Notes: generated by a model from the letters alone, not told the origin. A stretch of DNA of 45,903 bases from Verrucomicrobiota bacterium (GCA_029548565.1 JAKPNF010000083.1:1-45903); one strand, 5' to 3'; numbered from the stretch's first letter, positions 10,551-20,956 are shown. Translations and numbers: made by a program.

Positions 10551-11588
10551 ATGCCCGAAACTCCCGAGTCCATAAAGGCCGAATTAAAAGCGCTGGCGCA
10601 CAAACTCGGATGCCAACTGTTCGGGGTGGGCGCCGTTCCCGAGCTGGAGCCGAACAGCGAGCACTTTTTGCAATGGACGCGCAGCGGCGCGCACGGGCAG
10701 ATGCACTGGCTGGAGCGTTCCAACGAGCGCCGCCTTTATCCGCAGGCCGTTTTTCCGGGCGCGCGCAGCGTCATTGTCGTGGGATTGAATTATCAAGGCA
10801 CGCCGAAAAAGTCGCCGCAAGGATTGAGCCTCGCCCGCTACGCGCAGGGCAAGGACTACCACAACGTGCTGATGAAAAAACTCAAGTCCTTGTGCGCGGC
10901 CTTGAGCGCGCACGGCGCCGACAACAAACCCTATGTGGACACAGGCCCCGTCATGGAAAAGGCCTTCGCCGAACGCGCGGGGCTGGGCTGGCAGGGAAAA
11001 AACACGCTGCTGGTCGCCCCGCAGTTTGGCTCTTGGCTGTTTTTGGGGATTATTTTCACAACGCTCAAACTGCCGCCGGACGCACCCGCCAAAAAACACT
11101 GCGGCACTTGCAGCGCCTGCGTGCAGGCCTGCCCCACGGGAGCCTTGGACGGCACGGGCGTTTTGGACGCGCGGCGCTGCCTTTCGTATCTAACTATTGA
11201 ATACAAAGGCGCCCTGCCGCCTTGGGCGATGGCGGCGATCGGCGGCTGCGTGGCGGGTTGCGACCGCTGTCAAAAAGCCTGCCCCTTTGGACAAAAATGC
11301 CCGCCGAGCAACGAACCGGCCTTCGCCCCGCGCGCGCCGCTGCCGGATGCCGCGGAAATTTTTGAATGGAGCGAGGCGGACTTTGACTGGCACTTCGAGG
11401 GTTCGGGCGTGCGGCGCGTGGGGTTGGACACGTTCAAGCGCAACGTCGCCGCTGCGCTGGGCAACACGGGCGACACGGACGCGCTGCCCGCTCTGGACTT
11501 CCTCGAAAAAAGCACGCATAATGAGGCTGTGCGCGCTGCCGCCTCTTGGGCGAAGAATGAAATTCTTTCCCGCGCCGCGCGAAGCTGA
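10551..11588 (+). CDS. queG: Epoxyqueuosine reductase
   Basis: Two 4Fe-4S motifs CGTCSACVQACPTGAL and CDRCQKACPFGQKC; DTGPVMEKAFAERAGLGWQGKNT. Confidence 0.93.
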   Translation: MPETPESIKAELKALAHKLGCQLFGVGAVPELEPNSEHFLQWTRSGAHGQMHWLERSNERRLYPQAVFPGARSVIVVGLNYQGTPKKSPQGLSLARYAQGKDYHNVLMKKLKSLCAALSAHGADNKPYVDTGPVMEKAFAERAGLGWQGKNTLLVAPQFGSWLFLGIIFTTLKLPPDAPAKKHCGTCSACVQACPTGALDGTGVLDARRCLSYLTIEYKGALPPWAMAAIGGCVAGCDRCQKACPFGQKCPPSNEPAFAPRAPLPDAAEIFEWSEADFDWHFEGSGVRRVGLDTFKRNVAAALGNTGDTDALPALDFLEKSTHNEAVRAAASWAKNEILSRAARS

Positions 11589-11596
11589 CATTTTTC

Positions 11597-13156
11597 ATGA
11601 AGCCAAAAAAAGACGCCCCGATTGTTCCGCCCGCCCTGCTCTACCTCACCGCCGCGCTGACCGGCGCCGGCATCATGGTCATCGAGATTCTCGGCGCCAA
11701 AATGCTGGCGCCTTATGTGGGCACCTCGCATTTTGTGTGGGTGGCGCAGATCACGATGACGCTGCTGGCGCTGGCCGTCGGCTATTTTTTGGGTGGCAAA
11801 CTCGCCGACAAAAAACCGCACCCGCGTGCGCTATACGCGTGCATCATGGCGGCGGCGGTATATCTGGCGGCCAGCGTGCCGTTCGTGCAACAAGTCGCCT
11901 ACGCGTGTTTGGAGATCCCGAGCCTGCCGCTGGGCACGCTGCTGGCCTCGGTGTTTTTGTATTTTATCCCGCTGGGGCTGCTGGCGGCCACCAGCCCTTT
12001 TTACGTGCGGCTGGTCACCCGTGAGGTGGCGCACGTGGGCAGCAAGGCGGGCAAGCTCAGCGGCGCGGCCACACTGGGCAGCGTCGTGGGCACGGTGCTA
12101 GCGGGCTATGTCGTGGTGCCGAGCCTGCCCAATTCCATAACGATGACGATCGCCGCCGGCGTGCTGTTTTTGTGGGGTGCCCTTTATTTCGTGTGGTTTG
12201 ACCGCCGCGCAAAAACAATGACCCTCTCGATCCTCGCGGCGGCGCTGCTTGGGTCGGCCGCGTTTTACACGCAAAGAAGCGAACAACATTCCTCCTTCAA
12301 CCATTTTAATCAATTGTACCGCGCGCAATCCGTCTTCGGGGAATTGCAGGTCATCGAGAACCGTTACTCCCACGCGCGCATTTTGCTGGACGACCTGCTC
12401 TTTCAAAACGTCTACGATCCCGTGACGCAAAAAAGCCTCGCGCAATTCACCTACATGCTGCAAATCCTAAGCGAGGCGTTCACCCCAAAACTCGAGCGCG
12501 TGCTGTGCCTGGGCATGGGAATGGGCATAGTGCCCAACGAGCTGGCAAAAAAAGGCGTGCAGGTTGATGTCGTGGAAATCAACCCCGCGATGGTCGAGCC
12601 TGCCGAACGTTTTTTTGACTGCGACACTGCCGCCTTCAACCTGCAAATCGAAGACGCGCGCGCCGTTCTCAACCGCACGCCCACCGAGAGCTACGACTCC
12701 ATTTTGCTCGACGTGTTCGCGGGCGACTCCTCGCCTGTGCACCTGTTTTCGTTGGAAGCCTTCACGCTCATGCGCAAGGCGCTCAGGCCCCAAGGCACGC
12801 TCGTGATAAACGCCTTTGGCAGCTTCAACAGCGGGGAAAACTTTTTTCTGGGCTCGCTGGACAAAACCCTGAAGGCGGCGGGCTTCAGCTCCGTGCGCAT
12901 GCACTGCGACTCCAACCAAGGCAACGTCTACGTGCTGGCGGGCTTCGAGCCGATGCGCCTGCATCACTTTCCCGATTTTTCCCAAGTGCACCATAGCTGC
13001 CGCGCGGATGTCCAAAAGGCCTTCAACCGCACCGTGGCCGCGCCGCTCAATGCCGGGACGGTGCTCAGCGACGACTTCAACCCCCTGGAATTTCACGACG
13101 CCAAAAACCGCGAGCGCAGCCGCCGCGGTTATGTCGCCAGTTTCAGGACTTTTTAA
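11597..13156 (+). CDS. Fused MFS-type transmembrane / spermidine synthase-like protein
   Basis: N-terminal TM helices (GAGIMVIEILGAKMLAPYVG) followed by a methyltransferase-fold LCLGMGMGIVPNEL...VDVVEINPAMVEPAERFF. Confidence 0.85.
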   Translation: MKPKKDAPIVPPALLYLTAALTGAGIMVIEILGAKMLAPYVGTSHFVWVAQITMTLLALAVGYFLGGKLADKKPHPRALYACIMAAAVYLAASVPFVQQVAYACLEIPSLPLGTLLASVFLYFIPLGLLAATSPFYVRLVTREVAHVGSKAGKLSGAATLGSVVGTVLAGYVVVPSLPNSITMTIAAGVLFLWGALYFVWFDRRAKTMTLSILAAALLGSAAFYTQRSEQHSSFNHFNQLYRAQSVFGELQVIENRYSHARILLDDLLFQNVYDPVTQKSLAQFTYMLQILSEAFTPKLERVLCLGMGMGIVPNELAKKGVQVDVVEINPAMVEPAERFFDCDTAAFNLQIEDARAVLNRTPTESYDSILLDVFAGDSSPVHLFSLEAFTLMRKALRPQGTLVINAFGSFNSGENFFLGSLDKTLKAAGFSSVRMHCDSNQGNVYVLAGFEPMRLHHFPDFSQVHHSCRADVQKAFNRTVAAPLNAGTVLSDDFNPLEFHDAKNRERSRRGYVASFRTF

Positions 13157-13175
13157 AGGTGAAAAACATTTTGTT

Positions 13176-13200
13176 ATTTTGCATATCAGCATTGCAAAAT
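13176..13200. promoter_or_regulatory. Dyad upstream of glgC (candidate operator)
   Basis: ATTTTGCA-9 nt-TGCAAAAT, perfect 8-bp arms, about 65 nt before the glgC start; no T-run for a terminator. Confidence 0.4.
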
Positions 13201-13264
13201 CCGCCGCAAAGCGTTTTGTTAAATATGGTCGGGCCGGTAGCGGCCTGAAAAACTTTTTCCCTCT

Positions 13265-14548
13265 ATGAGCATCCACGTAAGATCCATCATCATGGGCGGG
13301 GGCCGCGGCACCCGGCTGTACCCCCTGACCAAAGACCGCTGCAAACCGGCGGTGCCGCTGGCCGGCAAATACCGCCTGGTGGACATCCCCATCTCCAATT
13401 GCCTGAATTCCGGCATCAACAAGATCTACCTGCTCACCCAGTACAACACGGCCTCGCTGCACCGCCACATACAGTCGACTTACAAGTTCGACGTGTTTGG
13501 CAACGGGTTTGTGGACATCCTGTCCGCCGAGCAGACCATGCAGGGCGACGCCTGGTACCAGGGCACGGCCGACAGCGTGCGCCAAAACCTGCACCACTTT
13601 GAGAACATGGGCGACGAGGATTTGTTCCTCATCCTCTCCGGCGACCAACTCTACCGGATGGATTTCCGCGATATCATCCAGCAGCACATCGAGACAAATG
13701 CCGACGTGACGATCGCCGCCAAGGCCATGCCCTGCTCGGAAGTGCAGGGACTCGGCGTCATGCGCGTGCACGACGACGGGCAGATCGCGGAGTTTGTCGA
13801 AAAGCCCAAAGACCCCAAGGTCATCGAGTCGCTGGCCATCGGCGAGAGCCTGCGCCAAAAAATGCGCGAACCCAAAGACACGAGTTACTGCCTGGCCTCC
13901 ATGGGCATCTACGTCTTCACCGCCAAGGTCATGCGCGAGGCATTAAAAACCCCCGCCACCGACTTCGGCAAGGAAATCATCCCCGGCCTGCTCGGCCAAA
14001 AGAAGCTCATGAGCTTTTTGTTCGACGACTATTGGGAAGACATCGGCACCATCGAGGCGTTTTTCCAGGCCAACCTCACGCTGGCCTCGATCATGCCGCC
14101 GTTTAACTTTTTCGACACCGAGCGGCCCATCTTCACCCACGCGCGCTACATGCCCGCCACCAAGCTCAACGGCTGCAGCGCGAAAAATTCCATCCTGTCC
14201 GACGGTTGCATCCTGACAGACGCCACCATCAACCGCTGCGTCATCGGCCTGCGCTCCATCATCAACGAGGGCACGCGCCTTGAAAACGTCGTGATGCTCG
14301 GCGCCGACGACTTTGAGACACCCGAGGAAAAGGCCGCAAAAATCGCGCTGGACATCCCGCCTTTGGGCGTGGGCAAAAACTGCGAGATCAAAAACGCCAT
14401 CATCGACAAAAACGCCCGCATCGGCAACAACGTGCGCCTCTCTCCCGACGGCAAGCCCGACATGTGGGAAAAAGACTCCCTCTTTGTGCGCGACGGCGTG
14501 CTGATCGTCACCAAAAGCGGCATTGTGCCCGACAACACTGTGATTTAA
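13265..14548 (+). CDS. glgC: Glucose-1-phosphate adenylyltransferase
   Basis: GGGRGTRLYPLTKDRCKPAVPLAGKYRLVDIPISNCLNSGI; C-terminal left-handed beta-helix repeats. Confidence 0.95.
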   Translation: MSIHVRSIIMGGGRGTRLYPLTKDRCKPAVPLAGKYRLVDIPISNCLNSGINKIYLLTQYNTASLHRHIQSTYKFDVFGNGFVDILSAEQTMQGDAWYQGTADSVRQNLHHFENMGDEDLFLILSGDQLYRMDFRDIIQQHIETNADVTIAAKAMPCSEVQGLGVMRVHDDGQIAEFVEKPKDPKVIESLAIGESLRQKMREPKDTSYCLASMGIYVFTAKVMREALKTPATDFGKEIIPGLLGQKKLMSFLFDDYWEDIGTIEAFFQANLTLASIMPPFNFFDTERPIFTHARYMPATKLNGCSAKNSILSDGCILTDATINRCVIGLRSIINEGTRLENVVMLGADDFETPEEKAAKIALDIPPLGVGKNCEIKNAIIDKNARIGNNVRLSPDGKPDMWEKDSLFVRDGVLIVTKSGIVPDNTVI

Positions 14549-14561
14549 GAAAGGGAAACTT

Positions 14562-15425
14562 ATGAAAGAAATTCTGCTTTGCACGGACGGTTCCAACTAC
14601 AGCGAGGTGTGCACGCACTACGCGGCGTGGATGGCCACGCGGCTCAACTGGCGTGTGAGCGCCCTGCATGTCTCGCTACTGTGGCGCTACGAGATGCCCT
14701 TCATCTCCGACCTGGGCGGCTCGCTCGGCGCGCAGCCTTATCAAGACCTCATTTCCCAGTGGCAGACAGTCGAAAACCAGAAGGCTGCCGTGCTGAAAAA
14801 AGCCGTCACCGCCATTTTGGAAAAAGACGGCGTGCCGCACGGCCACATCTCCTTCAAGCACCAGACGGGCCTGCTCGTCGACAGCGTGACCGAGATGGAA
14901 TCAAAAATCCCCAATGTGGGGCTGGTCATGCTTGGCAAGCGCGGCGAGAACGTCAACTTCGCCACGGGGCACCTTGGCTCCAACATGGAGCGCGTGGTGC
15001 GCGCCTCGAGCAAGCCCTGCCTGGTCACCAACCGCCGCTACGACGAGATCAAAAAAGTCCTATTCGCCTACGACGGCAGCGCGGGCGCGCGCAAGGGGCT
15101 GGACTGGATAGGCGCGCACGCCGACGCCTTTAAAGGCATCGACATGCACATCGTGGGCGCGGCCGACACCGACGCGCAGAAAAAGGAGATCGACGACGCG
15201 CTGGAAGAAGCCTCCACCCTCCTGAAGAAAACCGGCATGACCCTGCACGCCAAACGCCTCGACGGCGTGGCCGGCGACGTCATCGAATCTTACGCCGAGG
15301 CGGAGAACATGAACATGATGATCATGGGCGCCTACGGCCGCAGCCGCATCCGCCAACTGATCATAGGCTCGACCACCACGGAGCTCATGCTGCGCTGCAA
15401 AATCCCGGTGCTGCTGTTCCGGTAA
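14562..15425 (+). CDS. Universal stress protein with two UspA-like domains
   Basis: EILLCTDGSNYSE...VLFAYDGSAGARKGLDW...MIMGAYGRSRIRQLIIGSTTTELML. Confidence 0.9.
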   Translation: MKEILLCTDGSNYSEVCTHYAAWMATRLNWRVSALHVSLLWRYEMPFISDLGGSLGAQPYQDLISQWQTVENQKAAVLKKAVTAILEKDGVPHGHISFKHQTGLLVDSVTEMESKIPNVGLVMLGKRGENVNFATGHLGSNMERVVRASSKPCLVTNRRYDEIKKVLFAYDGSAGARKGLDWIGAHADAFKGIDMHIVGAADTDAQKKEIDDALEEASTLLKKTGMTLHAKRLDGVAGDVIESYAEAENMNMMIMGAYGRSRIRQLIIGSTTTELMLRCKIPVLLFR

Positions 15426-15460
15426 TCCGGCAGCGGCGCAAAGCCGCGGATTTAAAAACA

Positions 15461-15500
15461 AAAAGGCCGTCCGCGACACACGCGGCGGCTTTTTTTTTTT
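15461..15500 (+). terminator. Rho-independent terminator after usp
   Basis: GCCGtCCGCG-ACACA-CGCGGCGGC followed by an 11-T run. Confidence 0.85.
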
Positions 15501-15606
15501 AGGTCAAAAATTTTGGGCACCGCCAACACCACGCGCCTTGGGTTTTCCCGCAATCTTAGCGTTGCCTTTTGCCCGTCGCGGCGCGAAGATTAACGGCAAG
15601 TTTTCG

Positions 15607-17034
15607 ATGGAATATTTGCTGTGCATCGCTTTCGGCATGATGATCGGCGCCCTGGCGTTTTGGGGGCGCTGCGTGGGCGTGCGCAGGGACCTGAACCGCA
15701 TCGACGAAAAGTACCAGCGCCTCAACCAGGAAAAGCAGATCGTCTCCGGCTTCACGCACAACCTGGCGGACGGCATGGGCGAAGACCTCGACCACGCCGA
15801 CTTGATGCAGCGCATCGCCCGCAACGCCCTGCTGGGCACGGGGGCGCTAAGCTCCTGCATTTTCGAGCGCGAGGGCGATCGCCTGCGCTCCGTGGCGGTC
15901 GAGGGGCTTTTCCCGCCGCAAAAAATCACGCCGCACACCAACCCCGCCCGTTACGACACGCGCGCGAAATACCTCGAATACATCCTGCGCAGCGAAATTT
16001 ATGAAATGGGCGAGGGCATCATCGGCTCGAGCGCGAAGGAGTGCCGCGCCGTGCTGGTGGAAAACGCCGAAAGCGACCCGCGCATCGTCCAGTCCACCGA
16101 CCCCGCCCTGCGCGTGCGCTCGCTGATCGCCGCGCCCATGCTCTACCGCAAGCGGGTGATGGGCGTGCTGGCCGTGGCCAACCCTTCCGACGGCTCCTTT
16201 TTTAACCAGGGCGACCTTTCGCTCATCCAGTCCTTTGCCGAGCAGGCGGCGCTGCTGCTGCACAACGCCACGCTCATGAAAACGCAGATCGAAAAAAACA
16301 AACTGGACTTCGACCTTGCGATCGCCAGTTCCATCCAGGGCTTTTTGCTGCCCAACGTGTTTCCCAAAATCCCGAAGCTGGCCATCGACGCGCTGTACCG
16401 CCCCGCCCTGCAAGTCGGCGGCGACTTGTTCGACGCCTTTGAAATCGACGAACACAAAGTGGGTCTGGTAATCGCCGACGTCTCCGGAAAAGGCGTGGCC
16501 GCCTCGCTGTTGATGGCCATCTGCCAGACGCACCTGCGCCACTGTTTCCGCGACAGCGCATCCCCCGCCGAGGTGCTGCGCCGCGTCAACCGCCTCATGG
16601 CGCTGGAGGTGCACCCGGACATGTTCATCACGATCACCTACGCGGTCGTCGACGCGCACAATGACACCATCACCTTCGCGCGCGCGGGGCACGAGCTGCC
16701 ACTGCTGTTTCACGCCGGCGCGGTGGAAAAAGTCGGCTCGGAGGGCATGGCGCTGGGCATGGTGCCGCCCGCCATGTTCGACCGCTTTATCCAGGACAAA
16801 ACGATCCCCTTCAAAAAAGGCGACCTGTTCTGCCTGTACACCGACGGGGCGACCGAGGCGCCCGCCGAGAACGACGAGGAGTTCGGCCTGGAGCGCTTCG
16901 TCCAAACCGTGCGCGACAACGCCGACAAGCCCCCCGCCGAGATCAACGCCGCGCTGCTTGCGCGCGTAAAATCCTTTTCAAAACGCCCCGCCCTGCCGGA
17001 CGACTTCACCGTCATCACCGTCGCGCACCTTTAA
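15607..17034 (+). CDS. GAF-domain PP2C/SpoIIE (RsbU-type) serine phosphatase with N-terminal TM
   Basis: DFDLASSIQGFLLP-like region, GGDLFDAFEIDEHKVGLVIADVSGKGVAASLLMA, FCLYTDGATEA; start could be 15538. Confidence 0.88.
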   Translation: MEYLLCIAFGMMIGALAFWGRCVGVRRDLNRIDEKYQRLNQEKQIVSGFTHNLADGMGEDLDHADLMQRIARNALLGTGALSSCIFEREGDRLRSVAVEGLFPPQKITPHTNPARYDTRAKYLEYILRSEIYEMGEGIIGSSAKECRAVLVENAESDPRIVQSTDPALRVRSLIAAPMLYRKRVMGVLAVANPSDGSFFNQGDLSLIQSFAEQAALLLHNATLMKTQIEKNKLDFDLAIASSIQGFLLPNVFPKIPKLAIDALYRPALQVGGDLFDAFEIDEHKVGLVIADVSGKGVAASLLMAICQTHLRHCFRDSASPAEVLRRVNRLMALEVHPDMFITITYAVVDAHNDTITFARAGHELPLLFHAGAVEKVGSEGMALGMVPPAMFDRFIQDKTIPFKKGDLFCLYTDGATEAPAENDEEFGLERFVQTVRDNADKPPAEINAALLARVKSFSKRPALPDDFTVITVAHL

Positions 17035-17048
17035 TACCCGAAAAACCC

Positions 17049-17918
17049 ATGTATTCAATGACCGGATACGGGCGCGGCGAGGCCGCCGACGCCACCCACA
17101 CCCTCTCGCTGGAAATTTCCGGCGTGAACCGCAAGCAGCTCGAAGTCGTCTGCTCGCTGCCGCGCGAGTGGCAGAGTCTGGAGCGCCGCATTGTGGAGGC
17201 CGTGCGCGCGCGCGTCAGCCGCGGGCGCGTAAGCCTCAACGCGCAACTGCGCGCAAGCGAAAACGCCGAACTTCAATGGGACAAGGCCGCCGTCGCTACA
17301 CGCCTAAACGAGCTGAAAACGCTCTGCGAGGCGAACGCCGTACCCTTCGAGCCGACACCCGCGCTCGTCCTAAAAATCGCCACGACTTCCGCCTCAGCGC
17401 AGCAAACGCCGCAAGACGACGCATTATGGGCGTTCTTGCAACCCGCCCTTGAGTCCGCGCTTGCGGCCTTCACCGCCATGCGCAAGACAGAAGGCGACGC
17501 GCTCAAGGCCGACATCGCAGCACGCGCGCAGGCCCTCGAATCACTGTTGGCGCAGATAAAACAACACGCCCCGCAAGTCGTCACACGCTACCGCGAGCAG
17601 CTTTTCACGCGCCTGAAAACAGGCGGCCTGGAACTCGATTTAAACGACGAGCGCGTCCTGAAAGAAATCTCCCTTTTCGCCGACCGCTGCGACATCGCGG
17701 AAGAAACCACCCGCCTGGAAAGCCACTTCACCCAACTGCGCGCCTGCCTAAGCGCCACCGAACCAGTCGGCCGCAAGCTCGACTTTCTGTGCCAGGAGAT
17801 CAACCGCGAGTTCAACACCATAGGCTCCAAAGCCTCCTTTTTGGAAATCACCAAGGCCGTCCTGGAAGCCAAAAACGAACTCGAACGCCTGCGCGAACAA
17901 GTGCAAAACGTGGAGTGA
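17049..17918 (+). CDS. yicC: YicC family endoribonuclease-like protein
   Basis: MYSMTGYGRGEA start and C-terminal GRKLDFLCQEINREFNTIGSKA. Confidence 0.93.
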   Translation: MYSMTGYGRGEAADATHTLSLEISGVNRKQLEVVCSLPREWQSLERRIVEAVRARVSRGRVSLNAQLRASENAELQWDKAAVATRLNELKTLCEANAVPFEPTPALVLKIATTSASAQQTPQDDALWAFLQPALESALAAFTAMRKTEGDALKADIAARAQALESLLAQIKQHAPQVVTRYREQLFTRLKTGGLELDLNDERVLKEISLFADRCDIAEETTRLESHFTQLRACLSATEPVGRKLDFLCQEINREFNTIGSKASFLEITKAVLEAKNELERLREQVQNVE

Positions 17919-17933
17919 TTACAGTCACCACCC

Positions 17934-18203
17934 ATGGCCGCTTCGCCACATCGTTATCTCTTTGCGTTATTTTCGGTGCTTCTGGCAATCATTCTTTTTT
18001 CGCTGCTACTGACATGCACCGCCCAGCACCATCATGGGCAGTCCAATGCTCAAGACAATGCCATCATTGCCATCCTCTGGCTGCTGGCGCTATCAAATCT
18101 CTTTCTGAGCGCGCGCCTTAAACAGTTTCGCACGGCAGCCCATATTATTTGCTCGGCTGTGCTGTTGATCCTGTCCGTGTTCGCGTTAATGACGATGCTT
18201 TAA
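17934..18203 (+). CDS. Small hypothetical membrane protein
   Basis: Three predicted hydrophobic helices; convergent with the next gene, stops overlapping. Confidence 0.55.
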   Translation: MAASPHRYLFALFSVLLAIILFSLLLTCTAQHHHGQSNAQDNAIIAILWLLALSNLFLSARLKQFRTAAHIICSAVLLILSVFALMTML

Positions 18204-18844
18204 CGCGCCTTGCCAATCGGCACGGCAGGATTTCCATAAACCGAAAGCCCCGGCTTTATATTCACCACCACCGAGGAATTAATTCCCACACTGGCCCAAT
18301 CCCCGATCTTGATGGAGGGAACAGTGCTCACACCCGAGGCTAAAAAAACACCCTCGCCCACTTGGCAAAATCCGGTCACATCGCAAAAAGCGCTGAAAGT
18401 TGCCCAATGGCCGACACGCGCGTCATGTCCGCAGCCGCTCTTTGCGTTCAAGATGACGAAGTCACCTATAACGCAATCGCAAGTGATATTCACTTGCGGA
18501 CAAAAAATACAACCCTGCCCCACAACGACGTTACGCCCGATGCGGGCGGTCGGGTGAACAAGTGTCTCGAATTTTGCACCACGCCCAAGCAAGCGTTCGG
18601 ATATTTTTTTCTTTAAGGCGGGCGCGCCTATCGCCAGCAAAAAGGCGTCGTCCGGTTGTGGTGCGTAATCCGCAATGCAGCCGACAATCGGCCAAGGATA
18701 ATCGTAATCGTCCAAAACGGTGGCATTGTCATCAATAAAACCCTTTATGCGCCACGGCGCGCCGGCGGCGATGCAGTCTTCGGCATATCCGCACACTTCA
18801 CGGCCAAAACCGCCCGCGCCCACAATGATGATGTTTTTAGGCAT
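18200..18844 (-). CDS. NeuD/PglD-family left-handed beta-helix acyltransferase
   Basis: N-terminal IIIVGAGGFGREV and hexapeptide repeats (HPTARIGRNVVVGQGCIF...GHDARVGHWATFSAF). Confidence 0.88.
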   Translation of the reverse strand: MPKNIIIVGAGGFGREVCGYAEDCIAAGAPWRIKGFIDDNATVLDDYDYPWPIVGCIADYAPQPDDAFLLAIGAPALKKKISERLLGRGAKFETLVHPTARIGRNVVVGQGCIFCPQVNITCDCVIGDFVILNAKSGCGHDARVGHWATFSAFCDVTGFCQVGEGVFLASGVSTVPSIKIGDWASVGINSSVVVNIKPGLSVYGNPAVPIGKAR

Positions 18845-18848
18845 AAAA

Positions 18849-19601
18849 CTATCTATAGGCTAAAAATCCCCCGTCCACAATCATATCGCTGCCGCTGACC
18901 CAGCGGGCGGCGTCCGAAAGCAGGTAACGCGCCGCGCAGGCCACATCGCCTGTCGTGCCGAAGCCCAGCGGATATTTGCGTTGTTCGGCCAAGTACATTT
19001 CGTCTTGCTGCCCGAAAATAAACTCTGTCATCGGCGTATGCACCAGGCCAAAGGATAACGTGTTGGCGCGCACTTTACGCGGTGCCGCCTCCACTGCCAG
19101 AACCCTGGCGAATCCCTCAAGAGCCGCTTTGCTGGCCGCGTAGGCACCCAGTCGCGCGGAGGCGCTGTTCACCGCCACCGAGGATAAAAATAAAACGCAA
19201 GCGCCCTTGTTGATTTTCTTGGCGCGCAACAATTCGCAGGTCAATTGCATGGCGCGCGAAAAATTTATCCGCAGCGTCTGCGTGATTTCCTCAGCTGGCA
19301 TGAACTTGATCAGTGTTTTTCCAGGAACACCCGCCGCGTATACGAAGCCGTCGATATCCGGCAATTCAGCAACCAATCTTCCTAGGTCATTTTCGTTTTC
19401 CAGGTCGGCCACGATACCCAGATGTGCCTGCCCTGGCAGCGCATTCAAAAGCTTATCCAAGCGTTCCCGACTGCGTCCGGACACCACAACGCGGGCGGCG
19501 TCGCGCGCGCATTCTTGGGCAATGGCCGATCCCACGGCCGAAGTGCCTGCCGCGATAAAAACCGTTTTTCCCTGCAGACTGAACAGATCCGGGCACATCA
19601 C
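18849..19601 (-). CDS. Short-chain dehydrogenase/reductase, paralog 1 (atypical nucleotide-binding motif)
   Basis: YAASK catalytic motif and C-terminal SDMIVDGGFLAYR; AAGTSAVG in place of TGxxxGIG. Confidence 0.88.
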   Translation of the reverse strand: MMCPDLFSLQGKTVFIAAGTSAVGSAIAQECARDAARVVVSGRSRERLDKLLNALPGQAHLGIVADLENENDLGRLVAELPDIDGFVYAAGVPGKTLIKFMPAEEITQTLRINFSRAMQLTCELLRAKKINKGACVLFLSSVAVNSASARLGAYAASKAALEGFARVLAVEAAPRKVRANTLSFGLVHTPMTEFIFGQQDEMYLAEQRKYPLGFGTTGDVACAARYLLSDAARWVSGSDMIVDGGFLAYR

Positions 19602-19611
19602 AAAAAATTCA

Positions 19612-20676
19612 TTAAATTTCCGCGATAGGCGGACAGCTGATTTGCCGCGTGCGTATCACTGCGCTACCCCAGGAAAGACCCACACCAAAACCAGTCAGCA
19701 AGCTCGTCACCGAGCGTTCGCGCAGCGCCTGCGCGGCACCCGCCACCATCGTCAGTGGAATGCTTGGCGCGGAAGTGTTGCCATAATGGGTGAGCGAATA
19801 AGGGTGCTTTTCCGGCGCGATTTTGGCCATTTTTCGCACAGTTTCGTTAATTAGGCGGTTGGCCTGATGCGCGAACATAAAATCCACTTGTTCGGGGGAA
19901 AGCCCCGCTTCGCCCAACACACGCAGGACAGAGGGTTTTACCTCGCGCATCGCAAACTCCATAATGGGCGCGCCAGCCACGTAACTGTCCACACCGCGCA
20001 TTTTTGCACCGGGAGCATCCGGCACGTCTTTAAATTCAAAAGCCTCCGGCCCATCAATGGGATGGCGAAATCCGCCATACTTGCGAATAATGTGGTGATA
20101 CCCCGACCCGTCGGTGTTTAAATCAAAAAACATCTCGGGTGCCTGCTCGTCAAACCCCATTGCAGTAGCCGTGCCTGCGTCGCCAAAGAGCGGGTAACTC
20201 GATGTGCTCTCGGGCGTCAAAAAGGAAATTGCGTTGTCTCCGACCAGCAACAAAAGGCGCTTGAGCCGCATTGAGGACACCATTGAAGCGGCCACCGCCG
20301 ACCCGTACACATATCCCGAACAGCCCATGCCGATGTCAAAGGCCAGGCAGGATTTGGGCGCGCCCAGACGGTTTTGCAAAATACACGCGGTAGCCGGCAG
20401 CGGGTAATCCATGCTCTGGGAGACAAAAATGATGCCGTCGAGCGAGCCGGGATCCCATTTCAAATCAGCCAGCAAGTCCTGCGCGGCCTTCAGGCACATG
20501 TCGGAGGCGATCAGGCCGTCCTTAGCCCAGCGACGCTCGACAATGCCGGTTTGTTTGGAAAACAACGCCGCCTTTTCGGGCGTGTATTTTTCGTAATCGG
20601 CAACACGCAACACCGTCTTGGGCACGCAAGCCGACACGCCATAATACTTGACCGACGCGATATGGGACAGCGCCAT
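19612..20676 (-). CDS. 3-oxoacyl-ACP synthase III-like (KASIII), copy 1
   Basis: Cys-His-Asn triad: AFDIGMGCSGYVYG, FAHQANRLI, HYGNTSAPSIP. Confidence 0.92.
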   Translation of the reverse strand: MALSHIASVKYYGVSACVPKTVLRVADYEKYTPEKAALFSKQTGIVERRWAKDGLIASDMCLKAAQDLLADLKWDPGSLDGIIFVSQSMDYPLPATACILQNRLGAPKSCLAFDIGMGCSGYVYGSAVAASMVSSMRLKRLLLLVGDNAISFLTPESTSSYPLFGDAGTATAMGFDEQAPEMFFDLNTDGSGYHHIIRKYGGFRHPIDGPEAFEFKDVPDAPGAKMRGVDSYVAGAPIMEFAMREVKPSVLRVLGEAGLSPEQVDFMFAHQANRLINETVRKMAKIAPEKHPYSLTHYGNTSAPSIPLTMVAGAAQALRERSVTSLLTGFGVGLSWGSAVIRTRQISCPPIAEI

Positions 20677-20684
20677 AAAAACGC

Positions 20685-20909
20685 TTATCGTTTGGAATTG
20701 ATGAGCGTCTCAAGGTCGACGAGATTTTTGCACCCGGCAATCGCCTGACTTTCGATATTCACGCCATATTCAGAGGCTATCATCGCCATCGTGGACAACA
20801 ACGCCAGCGAATCCCATTGTGGCAAGTGCACGAAATCTGTTTGCGCGGTCAGTTCCACGTCTTCCAAGGCGTCCACATTGGCTTTCAAATTTTCAATCAG
20901 AGTTTCCAT
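20685..20909 (-). CDS. Stand-alone acyl carrier protein, copy 1
   Basis: 75-aa-class protein with phosphopantetheine-attachment motif QWDSLALLS. Confidence 0.85.
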   Translation of the reverse strand: METLIENLKANVDALEDVELTAQTDFVHLPQWDSLALLSTMAMIASEYGVNIESQAIAGCKNLVDLETLINSKR

Positions 20910-20956
20910 TTGTTTTTAATTTAGAATAAGTTATCTCAAAAAAAGACTGTCCGTTT

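Noticed and set aside
12467-13858. 463-aa minus-strand ORF spanning two plus-strand genes
   Set aside because: Overlaps the spermidine synthase-like CDS and glgC; antisense artefact.
15847-16905. 352-aa minus-strand ORF opposite the RsbU-like phosphatase
   Set aside because: Antisense artefact of codon bias.
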